Assembly (NCBI GenBank): GCA_005408345.1
Contig: SEMN01000176.1
Location: forward strand, 374,501-438,500
Source: Macquaria australasica
Taxonomy: Eukaryota; Chordata; Actinopteri; Centrarchiformes; Percichthyidae
DNA: 64,000 nucleotides
Direction: 5' to 3'
Shown here: positions 63,991-64,000 of the stretch, in pieces
Layout of the letters: the number at the start of each line of letters is the position of its first letter
Position numbering within the stretch: the stretch's first letter is position 1
Made by a program: the position numbers and the translations under genes
Notes under the pieces: generated by a model
Database searches by the model: none
The model's input: the letters and a program-made list of their open reading frames with translations, nothing else
Told to the model about the DNA's origin: nothing

Positions 63991-64000
63991 GTAACCTGCC

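Overview
This window is nuclear DNA from a ray-finned fish, most likely a percomorph teleost. It holds multi-exon genes with GT-AG introns, long CA/GT, GATA and TA microsatellites, and teleost-type transposon remnants: a Rex3-like RTE LINE with a GATG tail, an L2-like LINE, hAT-like MITEs and a tRNA-derived SINE. There is no prokaryotic or viral gene organisation. I translated the exons by hand and checked splice phases. Gene names rest on remembered vertebrate protein families, not on a search.

Layout: all four confident genes lie on the minus strand. (1) 66-13444 is card14, a CARMA scaffold with CARD, coiled coil, PDZ, SH3 and part of the guanylate-kinase-like domain. Its 18 coding exons keep phase over 876 codons, and the 3' end is cut by the left window edge. 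(2) 13.6-18.0 kb is intergenic: unremarkable DNA, then a cluster of LINE fragments and tandem repeats. (3) 18206-28458 is ccdc40, a ciliary axonemal ruler protein with 18 coding exons (986 residues). It has a noncoding first exon and a near-perfect RFX X-box at the promoter. (4) 31434-44226 is tex2, an ER lipid-transfer protein with an SMP domain, 11 coding exons (1098 residues), and a probable noncoding first exon ending at 60361 across a 16-kb intron. (5) 61838-62716 is a single-exon MYADM-family (myadml2-like) tetraspan-repeat MARVEL protein. (6) At the right edge a plus-strand TATA box and a short candidate first exon suggest that another gene begins at about 63.9 kb.

The genes do not form one pathway: NF-kB signalling scaffold, motile-cilium assembly factor, membrane-contact lipid carrier, membrane-raft MARVEL protein. 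Human orthologues all lie on 17q (CARD14, CCDC40 and MYADML2 in 17q25.3, TEX2 in 17q23.3), so the window is a compacted and rearranged piece of the chromosome-17q syntenic block.

I found no convincing new multi-gene system. The more interesting points are gene-structure details. tex2 has a predicted upstream ORF whose stop overlaps the main start as ATGA. Two GC-AG introns occur, one beside a CA repeat. Two copies of one MITE family sit about 30 nt upstream of splice acceptors in different genes. The ccdc40 promoter carries an X-box. The 15.8-kb region holds a palindromic GGTCC array beside a CTCF-like motif.
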